Positions 12,182 through 22,496 of a DNA stretch of 64,000 nucleotides are shown one piece after another. Made by a program: the position numbers and the translations under genes. Every line of letters starts with the position of its first letter. The first letter of the stretch is position 1. Below the pieces are notes generated by a model. That model did no database searches and was not told where the DNA came from. It was given only the letters and a program-made list of their open reading frames with translations. The stretch comes from Butyriboletus loyo (taxonomy: Eukaryota; Basidiomycota; Agaricomycetes; Boletales; Boletaceae). The DNA lies in assembly GCA_038093515.1 (NCBI GenBank), contig JBBPSI010000040.1, positions 1 through 64,000 on the forward strand. The letters are read 5' to 3'.

Positions 12182-13710
12182 TTAGGAGACCGTTCGCTTC
12201 GTCTCCGGCCCTTTAAGCTTTTCTTGTACGAGTTCACCGAATTCCTCTCTAAGTATGGCCTCTCTCCTCTCCCTCTCCTCTCTCTGCAACTTGAGGATAC
12301 CCCTCTTCTCCTCCGCACTGATGACCTGGTTTTCCTTCCTCATACGGACAGCGTTCATGCGCTTGTGTCTGCTGCCGCTCATGACATACCCAACTGACTC
12401 GAACTGTGCTATCTCATCCGACGTGAGACCAATTTCACCACGACGAGGGATGCGGCTTTGTGGATCGTCTTGCAAGAAGGCGGCCATGGCACTACCTTCG
12501 CCGCGTAGCAACGCACTACCATAAGCGCGCTCGTCTACCTTTTTGGATGCATTCGCCTTCATTAAAGGCTGAGGGCCAACATCCGTGTCCGAGTCGTCGG
12601 CTTCGTCAGCTTCGTCCACCTGCTCTTTGCTATGTGACGGTATGATAGCAGGTGGTGGCATTGAACCGTTGCTTTGAGACGTCGCCACAAACGGTGCCGC
12701 GACTACAGGCTTTTCGACCCATTCTCCCTCATCCTCAGACATACGAGAAGAGGAGAGCGCGGGACTCGGGCTCGGGCTTCGTGGACGGCTTGTACTCTTG
12801 CTCCTCCGGTGACGGTCTCTTTCTCTGGAGCGCTCTTCTTCCTCTGTATCGTGGTAGCTCCGTGACCGATGCTTGTGCTCTTTGCGTTCTTTTCTCTCCC
12901 TTTCTTTCCGAGCGCGTTTACGCTCTTTGCGTCCGCGACGACGGCGTTCTGATTCCGAGTCCGAAGACTCTATAGGAGTATCTGAGCGGTCCCGCTTGGG
13001 TTTTCTGCGAGAGGAACCACGCTCGGGTGATCTGCGGGAAAGTGGGTCAGAGGAGAGAATTTGAAAGGTGTGAAGCGATCACATACAGTGCGCGTGCGGG
13101 CGCTTTCGGTGAAGACGGCCAGATGCTGAACGTGGAACCCTCCCTTTGGGCACTCCGGCTAAGAAACGCATCTCAGAAACGCAGATTCACCCGGCCTTGA
13201 GAGGAAAAAAGTCGCGCACCTTTCCAGATACTGGCTGCTGCCGGCCCCATGACCACCGCGCCGCTCATACGTTCCGTCTTGTGGCTGGCGATTGGGATAC
13301 ATGTTCGGCGTTCCTGGACCAGGCGATGGGGGGCGCTTATAGTCTCCGTATTCCGGTGAGGCCCGTCGTCGACTCCTGCTTCTGTCCCTATCCCTGTCCT
13401 TGTCCCGCTCCCTGTATCTGCCTCTGTCCTTGTCCCGTTCTCTGTCGTTTACCCGCCGCCCACTGTCCCTGTGCGGGGGTGAAGTCCAGTCGTCGCCGCG
13501 GTCTCTTCTCCGGCCGTGTCTATCATCTGGTCGCTCTCTCTCGCTCTCTCCTCCTCTCGCTTTGTCGTTGTCGTTGTCTCTATCCCTCGCTTTTTCCTTC
13601 TTTCTGTCCCGCTCCCTGCGGTCTCTGTCGTACCTGTATGGTGGCGAGGGCGACCTTCCACGACGGAGGTCTGGACAGACATCCTTTGGGTCTTGTGGAA
13701 CTAGGCCCAT
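12182..13710 (-). CDS. NKAP-family nuclear protein (RS-rich, SynMuv/NKAP C-terminal domain)
   Basis: Nuclear protein of the NKAP family, linked in animals to transcriptional repression and to RNA binding and splicing. The N-terminal half is extremely rich in Arg/Asp/Glu/Ser dipeptides (for example DRDRRERDRKKEKARDRDND). The middle has FSIWPPSPKAPARAL, restored by splicing after QYLER. A basic coiled region follows, then an acidic stretch (DEADEADDSDTDVG). The C-terminal domain is diagnostic: AYGSALLRGEGSAMAAFLQ, IPRRGEIGLTSDEIAQFESV, GYVMSGSRHKRMNAVRMRKE and NQVISAEEKRGILKLQREER. At least three exons. The role in fungi is inferred from the family. Confidence 0.85.
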
Positions 13711-13857
13711 GCGCGAGGGATGAACAGTAGATTAAATGGGTATGCGGCGATCTTGTTGAGTAATTTGGATATGCATTGCAGGAATATTTTCAGTCAAGCC
13801 CGGGGAATTCGACGATCGAAAGAGAAGGCAAGGGTCGAGGTATGTAGCTCAAAAAGC
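13711..13857. promoter_or_regulatory. Short gap between the NKAP-like start and the kinase stop
   Basis: Both flanking genes are on the minus strand, so these 147 bases carry the NKAP-like promoter and the kinase 3' end. No further signal could be identified. Confidence 0.3.
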
Positions 13858-14868
13858 TTAAATCTCGGCCGGTATTATGTCTTCTTTCATTAATCTTCTT
13901 CTCGTGTCGAACTTCCTCAGGTACTCCCTAGCACGCGCCTCGAAGATCTCGCAACCGATGAACAGACTGTCGGGTACGATGTCCTTGCGTTGCTCCCACG
14001 GCTTGAGATCTACGACCTCGCAGCTATCGATGGCGACAAGGACCATGCCAAAGCTGTATGCATCTGCGAGGAGCGGATCTTGGCACTCGCCACGTAATAC
14101 CTCTGGAGCAGCGAATGGACGAGTGCCAGGGTGAATTTGCTCGACCATCGTTGGGTGTGGCTTTGAACCTGGTGAATCGATAGGTTTGCGATTGAGGTGC
14201 TGAAAGGGATCTGCAGGTTCGTCGGACGGTGGGAGGAATATGGACTCGATAGAGACGGAGCGGCCGAAATCGAGGAGCTTTATCGTATCAGAGGAAGGGG
14301 TGACTTGAATGTTGAGAAGGGAGAGATCGCCGTGACTTAGGCGAAAGCCATGGAGGTGGGTGAGGCCGTCTAGAAGTTGGTTATGGAAGTCGATCTTCTT
14401 TTCTCGGGCGAGAGGGGGACGTTGGCGAATGACGTCGTAGAGAGAGCGACCATCGACGTACTCGAGGACCATGCCGACGTTCTCGAGGCAACCCAGGAAA
14501 GCGGCGATGTTACGATGGCGAGAGATGGTTGTGTATACACGCAACTCTGCGATGAATTGGGTGGTGACGTCCTGGGCGTTTGACTGGATCTCTCCGTTTA
14601 TCTCGAGCTGGACGACGTCCGGTTTCTTTACGACACACTTGAATAGGACGGAGGCGGAACCCTGTGCACAGGGAGCAAGGTTTGCGGTAGGATTTGGTGG
14701 AGCAGAGTAGGCGGAAGGGGTTGGGAAGGAGAAGATGGAGGTGGGGTGACGGGGGGGTTTGAAGACGGGTATGGATGGGTTCGGGGATTTTGTTGAGTTG
14801 TGGAGCTGGTAGTGACCGTCGTCTGGCGCGACGGTGGTGTCCTCGGAGGAGGTGGGGGATGAATTCAA
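13858..14868 (-). CDS. Small protein kinase-domain protein with HGD catalytic loop
   Basis: Single-exon protein of 336 residues. About 75 Pro/Ser-rich residues precede a protein kinase fold. Visible: a weak glycine loop (QGSASVLFKC), alpha-C Glu in QFIAELRVYTTISRHRNI, hinge GMVLEYVDGRSLYDVI, catalytic loop LSHGDLSLLNIQV (HRD changed to HGD, Asp and Asn kept), DFG in IKLLDFGRSVSI, APE in RPFAAPEVLRGE, and DAYSFGMVLVAI of the F helix. Asp, Asn and DFG are kept, so activity is possible, but the HGD loop puts it among RD-lacking kinases. A GA repeat lies just before the start (14916-14932). The substrate is unknown. Confidence 0.75.
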   Translation of the reverse strand: MNSSPTSSEDTTVAPDDGHYQLHNSTKSPNPSIPVFKPPRHPTSIFSFPTPSAYSAPPNPTANLAPCAQGSASVLFKCVVKKPDVVQLEINGEIQSNAQDVTTQFIAELRVYTTISRHRNIAAFLGCLENVGMVLEYVDGRSLYDVIRQRPPLAREKKIDFHNQLLDGLTHLHGFRLSHGDLSLLNIQVTPSSDTIKLLDFGRSVSIESIFLPPSDEPADPFQHLNRKPIDSPGSKPHPTMVEQIHPGTRPFAAPEVLRGECQDPLLADAYSFGMVLVAIDSCEVVDLKPWEQRKDIVPDSLFIGCEIFEARAREYLRKFDTRRRLMKEDIIPAEI

Positions 14869-14915
14869 GACGGGTGGCTCCTGGTCGAGTTCGACTGGAA
14901 GGATTGCGTGAGTTT

Positions 14916-14932
14916 GAGAGAGAGAGAGAGAG
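14916..14932. repeat. (GA)n dinucleotide repeat upstream of the kinase gene
   Basis: A pure GA run; on the coding (minus) strand it reads as a CT tract, a common feature of fungal promoters and 5' leaders. A second similar tract lies upstream of the membrane-protein gene at 31841-31858. Confidence 0.7.
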
Positions 14933-15115
14933 CGAAGAGAGCGACGGACCCATCCACCAGTTCTTTTTCGAGGTGAGGGTGACGCGTTTGACGTGCATGA
15001 CGGACGGACTGAAAGGGCGAGTGACTGGGTGGAGGGCAGATGGCGGTTGGGTCGGATGTCGGAATGTCATGACATCACTCTGCTATTTCTCACGCCACGG
15101 GAGCAGTCATCGCCC

Positions 15116-16025
15116 ATGACGAGCAAGAAAACGCTTTCTCTCTCTCTTTCTCTTCCACCCACCACGCACATGGCACACACAGAGAAATCGAACGAAACAA
15201 CCCCTCCGTCCTCGCATCTCGATTCATCGTCACAGAGAGAAGACCAAGACTTGACCGCGAGCCTCCTCTCACAAACACTCGCTACCATTCCACCCTCGGT
15301 AGGCCCACCCACGGATCTCCTCCCATCACGACTCAGTCCCTTTCAGCCCCCATCTGGAGAGCTCCCAAAGCGCCGTCCTTTGCCTATTCCTCCGTCGATC
15401 CTCCAGCATTCTCAATCCTCGTCCGAGTCGCACCGCATACCGAGTCCTATTCCATCCACTCCTCCACCTCCGTACTCTATATTTCTTCCCGCAGGGGATC
15501 CAGTTCCGACGACTCGTGATTTGTCCAGACTGGCCCCACCCGCTTCCCATACTACCCTGGCCCCCGAAGCGCCAGTCATCATGCCACCTCTACCGAACGA
15601 GCAGGTCGCTCAAGGCCGTGCCCCATACGATTCATTCCTCTGCCATTCACCCCCTGCCAATACATGGATTGCTGTGGAAACGTCTCAATTCGAATATGTC
15701 CTCCTCGTTCGATTACCAGGCTTCAGACGAGACGGAATGCTAGTCTGCCTCCTTTCAATTTCACACCTTTTTACTCATCCGTCCGCTTAGAACCATTGCT
15801 ACAAAGAGGCGTCGCATACTACACGTCGTCGCAGATTCCTGGGAGCCTGAAGGCGGTACGTCCCACCCCTTTAAATACCCTTGTCGTGACTTAGTTGGCA
15901 TGTTAGGTCACTTTGAACGCCGCGTGTCGTTTGGCTATGATGCTGAATTGGCCCAGGTACGAGCTGAATTCGACGGTGAGATGCTTCGAATAGTTGTTCC
16001 ACGTCGTTCAGCCATCCCTTCATGA
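15116..16025 (+). CDS. Hsp20/alpha-crystallin-domain protein with long Pro/Ser-rich N terminus
   Basis: Small heat-shock-type protein of a form common in mushroom-forming fungi. Exons 15116-15738, 15791-15855 and 15907-16025 give 268 residues. The first 190 or so are low-complexity (Ser/Thr/Pro rich, e.g. RLSPFQPPSGELPKRRPLPI). The C-terminal 80 form the crystallin fold: WIAVETSQFEYVLLVRLPGF, DGITIATKRRRILHVVADSW, HFERRVSFGYDAELAQVRAE and EMLRIVVPRR. The frame across the first intron works only with a GC donor (GC at 15739, AG at 15789-15790); it yields DGITIATKRRR, which fits the family. The short sHSP C-terminal tail with an IXI motif is not evident. Chaperone activity is inferred. Confidence 0.8.
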
Positions 16026-16039
16026 ATCACCCCGATGAT

Positions 16040-17540
16040 AACCACCTTGATTTGAGCCGTTGGCGTGATGCACTTGCCCTATGATGTGTGCACCATGCAC
16101 CATCGCTCACGCCTCCCGGAACGACGACTTTCGCACATTGGTAAACTAGCGCTGCACGTAATTTCAAGTACATCGTTTGTTCATTCCAATTCATCTGTAT
16201 ACTACTGACCCAGCGTCATTTCTATCCCCCACTGGAGCATGGCACACCCACATATCTATCTTTCCAAGGGCACTACGTCACTTGTCATTCCATTCTTTCA
16301 CTCTTGAAAGGTGGTTTGCTGGAGGCTCGCATTCCTTGTTCCTTGAGTGTTGGCGGACAAGCTTGCGACTCCATCTTCATTTCACATGTACTTATTGAAC
16401 ATGTGTAATACAACTTCATAGACCCTCATCTATATGACCATCCGGGCGTAGACGACATGTCGCGGATGGGCAAAGACTGAACACCGTGTTGAAAACGCAG
16501 CAAACGGATCGGATATAGATCCGAACCGTTATGAAAGTGCGTACGTGGAATGTTTCACTTTGACAAGCGCCGGTTGCCACTCCACCAACGTTTGCCATCC
16601 GCTCTGTTTGACTAAAGCTGACGCAGAAGAGACCCGGGTTACTCCTCACCGGTCCACCTGCTTCCGGGAAGACTGGTATCGATACAAAACACGGAAACAT
16701 TGGTACCAGCTGGTACTCGAGCTTGCTTTACGAGCTCAAGCTCGGCGCCCATCCGTCGTTCGAACAGCGCTCTCCGTGACTCGCTGCCATTACGATGGCG
16801 GTGACAGGTTCACAACATCAACATCCGATGACGGTCTCCCGACGATCGCACAGCGACCCACGCTTCGGCATCGGTCACTCGTGTTTAACGAATCCTGGAG
16901 TGCGGAATTACTATCCGTCGTCCTCTCGTGGTATTGGCGGTGTTGTCGTGACGAAACCTGGAGGGCGGACGTGGTTCGCATGCGCAACATTCCAGCCGTT
17001 TGCTCAAGGGAATCGACAGAACATGCAGCTGCAGAACCCCCCTCGAGTGACCTCATGGACACCCCCAAGCAAAACCTTGGAAGACGACTGTCGGTTCCAT
17101 GGCCCCTTGAAGGTGTCTGCAAGTTCACTGTCTTTCCTCCAATTTCGTGTTTCCCCTGACTGAGAGAACAGTCGTTGGGTCTCGCGGATTATCTGACCTA
17201 CCACACGATGGATATACCCGTCCTCAGACTAAGAACCAAGCACGGCGATTCATATGATGCACTCTACGGGGCACGTTGCCGACTAATCTGCCACGTCGAG
17301 ACGAACCCAGAGAATTTCTTTTTTTTCCTGATGTCACACACAACGGAGTCCACATCGAACGTCGACCAAGACCTTATGCGTATCGAAACTGTGGCAGAGG
17401 TGCAGGACGTGTACCGTCCGAACGTCTCCATGCACAACGCGCCATCCATGAGCGAAGCGTGTTATCTTTTCTGGTAGGTCGTCGACAAGATAGCACTTGC
17501 TAGAGACGCCTGTGTATTCTGACTGCTGTTCCTCTTTATG
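16040..17540. other. Unassigned 1.5 kb stretch with coding-like fragments
   Basis: Between the Hsp20 gene and TAF12 no gene could be assigned. Plus-strand frames are open but mutually inconsistent. One frame contains a Walker-A-like stretch, PGLLLTGPPASGKTG, from 16633, preceded by a possible acceptor and ending at a TGA near 16783. The same frame then stays open at 16795-17163 (e.g. SSRGIGGVVVTKPGGRTWFA). Another frame is open at 17175-17477 (TMDIPVLRLRTKHGDSYDAL, DLMRIETVAEVQDVY). This could be a multi-exon gene I cannot recognise, a decayed gene, or chance. Confidence 0.3.
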
Positions 17541-17942
17541 CTTTCAAACGCGCCCTATCGCGGTTGTTGGAAATGACGTCCTTGAGTTGTCAACTCGAGG
17601 AGCGGTGGAATCCCCTTCCGTTGGGTTGGAGAACCGGAGTCTCCACTGAGGCAGAGATCCATGTCGACTCAGGGTTGTCGGGAGTGAAGGCTTTGCGGAG
17701 AGCAGTTCGGACGTACTGAGGGGCTGTGAGGGAGGACTGAGAAGGGGGTCAGAGCTGGCCCCAGTAAGTAGTGCTATATCAAGTGAGAATGGAGTTGCAA
17801 ACTCGTCCACCGAGACTGGAATGCGAACTGTAGTGGTCCAAGGAGAGAGGTGTGGTACTCGAAATGGGAGTTGGCTCTCACGTAAGTTGTACTTTCATCT
17901 GGTTCACGTTTGACGCTCGGACGCAACACAAACAAGCACGCG

Positions 17943-19246
17943 ATGGCCACGAACTCGTCGGAATCGCCAGCTCCGCAAAACCCAGCGAACATCATCACTG
18001 CCCTTGGAAACGCTTTCAAGAGCCAGAATGGCGAGTCCATCACAGGCGAACGAATCGCCCAGCTGCTCGCGCAAAACATGGGCCAACTCGGGGAGCTCGC
18101 ACGTCAGGGGAAACTCAATCCTCAGCAGATCCAGCAGGTATGTTGTGTGTTTCGGGTCCTGGCTGCGCCTCGTGACGTTGGAGCGATGAATTGATCACGT
18201 CACTTCTTTGTTCACCCAGCTGAAAGAATACGCGGAGAAGTACAAACCCACTACGACCACAGGAACGAGTACATCTGGGACAACCACGACAGGAACGACT
18301 GCTGCCAAGGTAGGGTCATAAAACTTGCTTGACCGACCGCGTTTCGTGACCAGGCGTACTTTTTTTTTTTATACCTCCCCAAGACGACTGCGACCCCTAT
18401 GACATCCACTGTCTCGACTGGGACGACCTCCGCTTTCAAAAGTGGCTCTCCGGCGCCACTACTCACATCAACGCCAGGAGACGGCTATCCGATCAGCCAA
18501 ATGCTCAACACGACGAACCCAGGCCCTGTTCAGTGGACCACGGCGCAACAAGGAAGACCAACGCTCACGGGTGGTATGAGTGGCGGTAGATTGTCAGGTC
18601 AGTTCTGGGCCGTGTTTCGTGTGGCGCTTTACGACTGATGCTATTGTCGTTTGGAACAGGGACGCCATCGCAGATTACGAGGGGTGATGATGCGACCTCG
18701 CTCACGCTTGATGACGGTCGGGCGAGGAGGAAGAATACGCCGGGCGATCAGAGCATGCGGCGATCGATACAGGACCTCGTCACGAGCATCGATCCCAACG
18801 TGCGCATCGAACCCGAGGTCGAGGATGTAGGTCGCACCCCCCATCGTTGTATAGCGATATCCACCCCGCTCGGCTGACGCGACGTACAAGTTACTCTTGC
18901 AGGTTGCAGACGAGTTCATCGATTCCGTGACTAATTTCAGTTGTCGGCTTGCTAAGCATCGAGGGGGGGATACGCTGGAGGTGAAGGACCTGCAGCTCCA
19001 TCTCGGTAGGTTGGTTTTACCATCCTCGATTAATGTTGCTCACCGTCTGGTACAGAAAGAAACCACAACATCCGTATCCCTGGATTTGCCTCGGATGACA
19101 CGCGCATATCGTTATCGCAGTCCACGGTCATCCCTGCCGTACCTGCACCAACTGCGAAAAAGGCAGCTCAGGGCACGACCATGTCGCTTCGGAGTCAGCG
19201 GTTGGCTCAAGTGCAACAAGCCAAGCGGGAGGCGAAATTGATCTGA
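17943..19246 (+). CDS. TAF12: TFIID subunit 12 (TAF12), histone-fold protein
   Basis: Subunit of TFIID and SAGA that pairs with TAF4 (or ADA1) through a histone fold; nuclear. Six exons (17943-18137, 18220-18309, 18384-18597, 18660-18826, 18903-19005, 19056-19246) give 319 residues in consistent phase. The N-terminal part has an [18 protein letters not shown] segment and a Thr/Ser-rich linker. The C-terminal histone fold reads [60 protein letters not shown] and [10 protein letters not shown]. The last intron rebuilds HLERN. The tail ends [15 protein letters not shown]. Identification is firm. Confidence 0.95.
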
Positions 19247-19529
19247 TGGAATGATGCATACTTCTTTGATTGACTCGTCAAGGATATCATATCCGTTTCT
19301 TTATCGCTGTAATCACATCATGTACCCTTATCTTTGCAATATCAACACTGGCGATAATCTGTATTCTCAAGATGACAGAAGTGAGAATTGATCGTCAGAA
19401 CAAGGGGGCAGTGTGAACGAACAACTCTGCTGCTCGTAGATTCTATTCGAATAACCCGCAACGAATGTCCCAGAATAAATAGTCGAGTCATTAGCTACGC
19501 GCGGCTATGGGTATACTCTGTGACTGGCA
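19247..19529. terminator. Convergent 3' ends of TAF12 and the PAQR gene
   Basis: About 280 bases, AT-rich, between two convergent genes. It should hold both polyadenylation regions. Nothing else recognised. Confidence 0.3.
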
Positions 19530-21279
19530 TCATGAAACGAACGCACAAGGGATCCCGTCCCGAAGTGATGCCATAGCAGTTCGATGCTGGCTGATCGCAA
19601 GGACGATGAAGGCATGCCATATCGCATGTGAACCGCCGCCGCACCAGTCAAGCCAATGGGAGAGACGCTCGGAGAGGAAACGTTCTGGTATGTTGGTTAC
19701 ATAGAATATAAGGCCGATTAAATAAGAGATCAAAGATGGCCAGACGGGATCTGTAATTGGCATGAAAATATTGACCTGGAGAATGTGGCGAAACCTACTG
19801 ATATATGCAATTACCTGTCGTAGTGAGTGAAGGTAAGTCAACACAGCGAGAGGTGCGATAGCCGTGAAAGCCATGGAGAGGAAGAAGACAACTCGAACGC
19901 CCTGGCTGATCGTCAGTACTTTGTGTGTGAGGGCGGGAAGGATATCTTACCCTGTATGCTGGATCGTTGAACCATTTGAGGAACGGAAACGCATTGCCAG
20001 CTACACCAACGAGGAAGCAGCAAGCGAGGAAGAATTGCCCTAGAATTGGATGACATTGGAAGCCATAGTATACAACAGTGCCGATGCTGGCGCTGATAAG
20101 CCTGTACGGCCGAGTTAGCGACGTGTGGTGGGGGAGAGGGGTATACGTACCATCCGATGCCAACATAGTCTATCCTAGCACACAGATCCATCCCATCGTG
20201 GTGTGCACATCCAGCCATAGTATGCCATACCACACTACTGAACAGACAAATAAGCGCAAGAGTAATGAATGCGGTTTCAGGAATGTCTCGAAGCGAAGAT
20301 GAATTGAATATAGGGATGCAGTTGATCAGCCATAATATGAACGGAATGAAATGGGTATGGATATTGACTGAAAAGCGTATGAGTAGGATGCAAGGACGGC
20401 AAAGATGGGGGCGCACGTGTCTCATTGTGCCATGCAAATAGAGACATTACGATAAGTGGCCACTTCTCGAGTGGAATAAACCTGACGGCGGGAACATGAG
20501 TCAAACACGAGGAACGTGTGTGGGCTAAAAACATACCGGTATCCTCTAGTGACGAACGGGTTGTTGCGCCATTGCGGTGGTAGGTCTACGTAGTGAATAA
20601 GCCTTGAGCCTTGGAGGGACTGCTTGATGGCGCAAGTAATGTCACGAGCCATGTCCTCTGCCTCCGTGACGTCGTCGGACAATTCGGCAATGAATTCAGA
20701 AGACTTGATCGACTCGAAAAGGCCCGACAAACGTGTGCTTCCGGGAAAGGTATTCAAGTCGGTCGTAAGCACATCCATTGACCTCAAGTGGGCTTGAAGG
20801 GACTGGAAGCGAGCCGATAGGGTAGAGATATACTTTTCCGGTAAGCGGGATCGAACGTCTTCCATAACGGAGGTGGTATCCGCCAAGGAATGAGAGAGCT
20901 GTGCACGAACGTTGCTCAGGGAGGGAACGTCGGGGAGCTCTGGGAGATGAGAGCAGACATCAGATCTGATGCTACGAAGCATCTCCAGAGCGTCCCTCGC
21001 CCATGTGCGCGCCTCTTCGACAGTATATTCACCCTTGATCTTGAGCGCTGCGGGGATGGCGATCTCTGAGATGGGTGATTCGATCGTCGAAAGTCGACTC
21101 TCGACGTCCTCGAGATACGAGAGGAGGAAGACTCTGAGCGCTCCGAGAGACTGCCTCGCGGACCCAGAGGAGGTGAAGTCAAGTGCTTCAAGAAGGGGGG
21201 GTACGTCGTGTGTCTCAACGGTAGAGAGACGACGTCGATGGCGCAGACGATTTTTTGTCACCATCGCCGCGGTCGACAT
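19530..21279 (-). CDS. IZH3: PAQR / hemolysin III family seven-helix membrane protein (IZH3-like)
   Basis: Seven-transmembrane progestin/adipoQ receptor-family protein. In yeast the IZH members affect zinc and sterol homeostasis. A long soluble N-terminal half (about 230 residues, coiled, e.g. VRAQLSHSLADTTSVMEDVR) precedes the core, which matches the IZH3-type architecture. Core motifs: FIPLEKWPLIVMSLFAWHNE, then NIHTHFIPFILW, ALICLFSSVVWHTMAG with the first His, ARIDYVGIG, and near the C terminus SHWLDWCGGGSHAIWHAFIV with the paired His residues of the metal site. Several short introns separate the helices. The protein ends PCAFVS. Start at 21279 (MSTAAMVTKNRLRHRRRLST). Ligand or activity unknown. 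Confidence 0.87.
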
Positions 21280-21418
21280 CGTGCAAGTGCAAAGTTGTGA
21301 AGGTCGAGAGTTGAGACGGGCTCCCGTGCCGGCATTTTAAATGCCCGGTCACGTGAACAATGGTCTTGAATGATCTTGACCAAATTCATCCTCGAGTCAA
21401 GACTAACGTAGTCCCATC

Positions 21419-22101
21419 ATGACGGTCTCACCTAGAAGACCACAGCTGCTAGTCGTCGGTCTAGGAAATATACCATTCCCAAATACCCGACATAGGTTGG
21501 TCACTTCTGTTTCAAAAAATCGCTAACACCTACCGAGTCCTTGCAGTGTCGGTCACCTCATAGTAGACGCCCTCGCTTCTCGCTTTGGGATTCGTATGGC
21601 TCCCAACAAAGTTCTCAACGGTTTCACCGGCCGTTCACATGTCGTCCTCGGCGACTTGAACGTCGACCTGACTCTCTTCAAACCAAGTACATCCCCTCTC
21701 TTCCACGTAGCTGTACCGCCGCTCTGGCTCATCTACACACACCAGAACCCCTCATGAACATCACCGGACCAGCAGTCGCCGCTGCACTTCGTCATACCGC
21801 CAAAGTTCCGGGTGCGATGATTGTGATCCACGACTCGCTCGAACACAAACCCAAGACACTCTCTGTCAAGTTTGGCGGCTCGGCCAACGGTCATAACGGC
21901 GTTCGCAGCGTCATCACGGCCCTTGGGGGAGTTCCCGACTTTCATAGGTTCCGTATCGGAATCGGTCGTGACGGCGATGCGGCATCGTATGTGCTTGGTA
22001 GACTGTCTACCGAGGAGGGCGCCCATTGGGATGTCGGTGGCGGCTTGGACATGGTCTGTAAGGAACTCAACGAGATAGCTCTCAAGCCACCAGTCACTTG
22101 A
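21419..22101 (+). CDS. PTH1: Peptidyl-tRNA hydrolase (bacterial Pth type)
   Basis: Releases tRNA from peptidyl-tRNA that dropped off ribosomes; in fungi this form is usually mitochondrial. Three exons give about 190 residues. The start MTVSPRRPQLLVVGLGNIPF leads to PNTRHSVGHLIVDALASRFG, where the first intron rebuilds the NTRHxVG active-site motif with the catalytic His. Further motifs are LMNITGPAVAAAL, MIVIHDSLEHKPKTLSVKFG with the conserved Asp, GSANGHNGVRSVITALGG, and FRIGIGRDGD. No strong mitochondrial presequence is visible. The start is about 140 bases from the divergent PAQR gene, so the promoter is probably shared. Confidence 0.92.
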
Positions 22102-22496
22102 CGTGGTATCTCTTCTACGCCCTCGAACCTTCGTGGAAAGTGTTTGACCGTGCCAGCCCAGCCTCTCGCGCTCCGAGCCAAAGATAGAGAGTCTGTGCTT
22201 AAAGTTGGCACAAATATTCTACCCTACCTGCGTGGGTTCCTGGCACTCAGTATGACGTGACTCTATCCTAATGGTCAGCAGATGTCCAATGTAGTCTAAT
22301 ATCAGCAGTGTAATCGATTGACATCTCGGTATCGGTAGATATATAATAGCTCGAGTAATACCATCAAGAAACATCCACAGCTTCGCACAAACACTACAGA
22401 TACACTGTACACTCTGTAACAGTTGCCCATAAATCATTATGAAAGGCGAGGTAAACGTAGAAAAATGCGTTCAGAAACTCACAACGTCAGGAATGC
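22102..22496. other. Gap between convergent PTH1 and membrane-protein genes
   Basis: About 400 bases with only a short minus-strand frame (22219-22437) lacking motifs. It probably holds the two 3' ends. Confidence 0.3.

Noticed and set aside
13360..13690. Ser/Leu/Cys-rich plus-strand frames and apparent tandem repeats
   Set aside because: They are the complement of the Arg/Asp-rich RS region of the NKAP-like gene, not a separate repeat or gene.
14510..15070. Minus-strand open frame of 186 codons overlapping the kinase start
   Set aside because: It lies antisense or out of frame to the kinase, is low-complexity and has no family motif; the kinase frame explains the region.
16545..17159. Plus-strand open frame of 204 codons
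   Set aside because: It overlaps another open frame on the same strand, its composition is Cys/Trp/Arg-rich, and no motif is present; kept only as part of the unassigned region.
17544..17810. 88-codon minus-strand frame upstream of TAF12
   Set aside because: Ser/Pro/Leu mix with no family resemblance; likely chance in a promoter.
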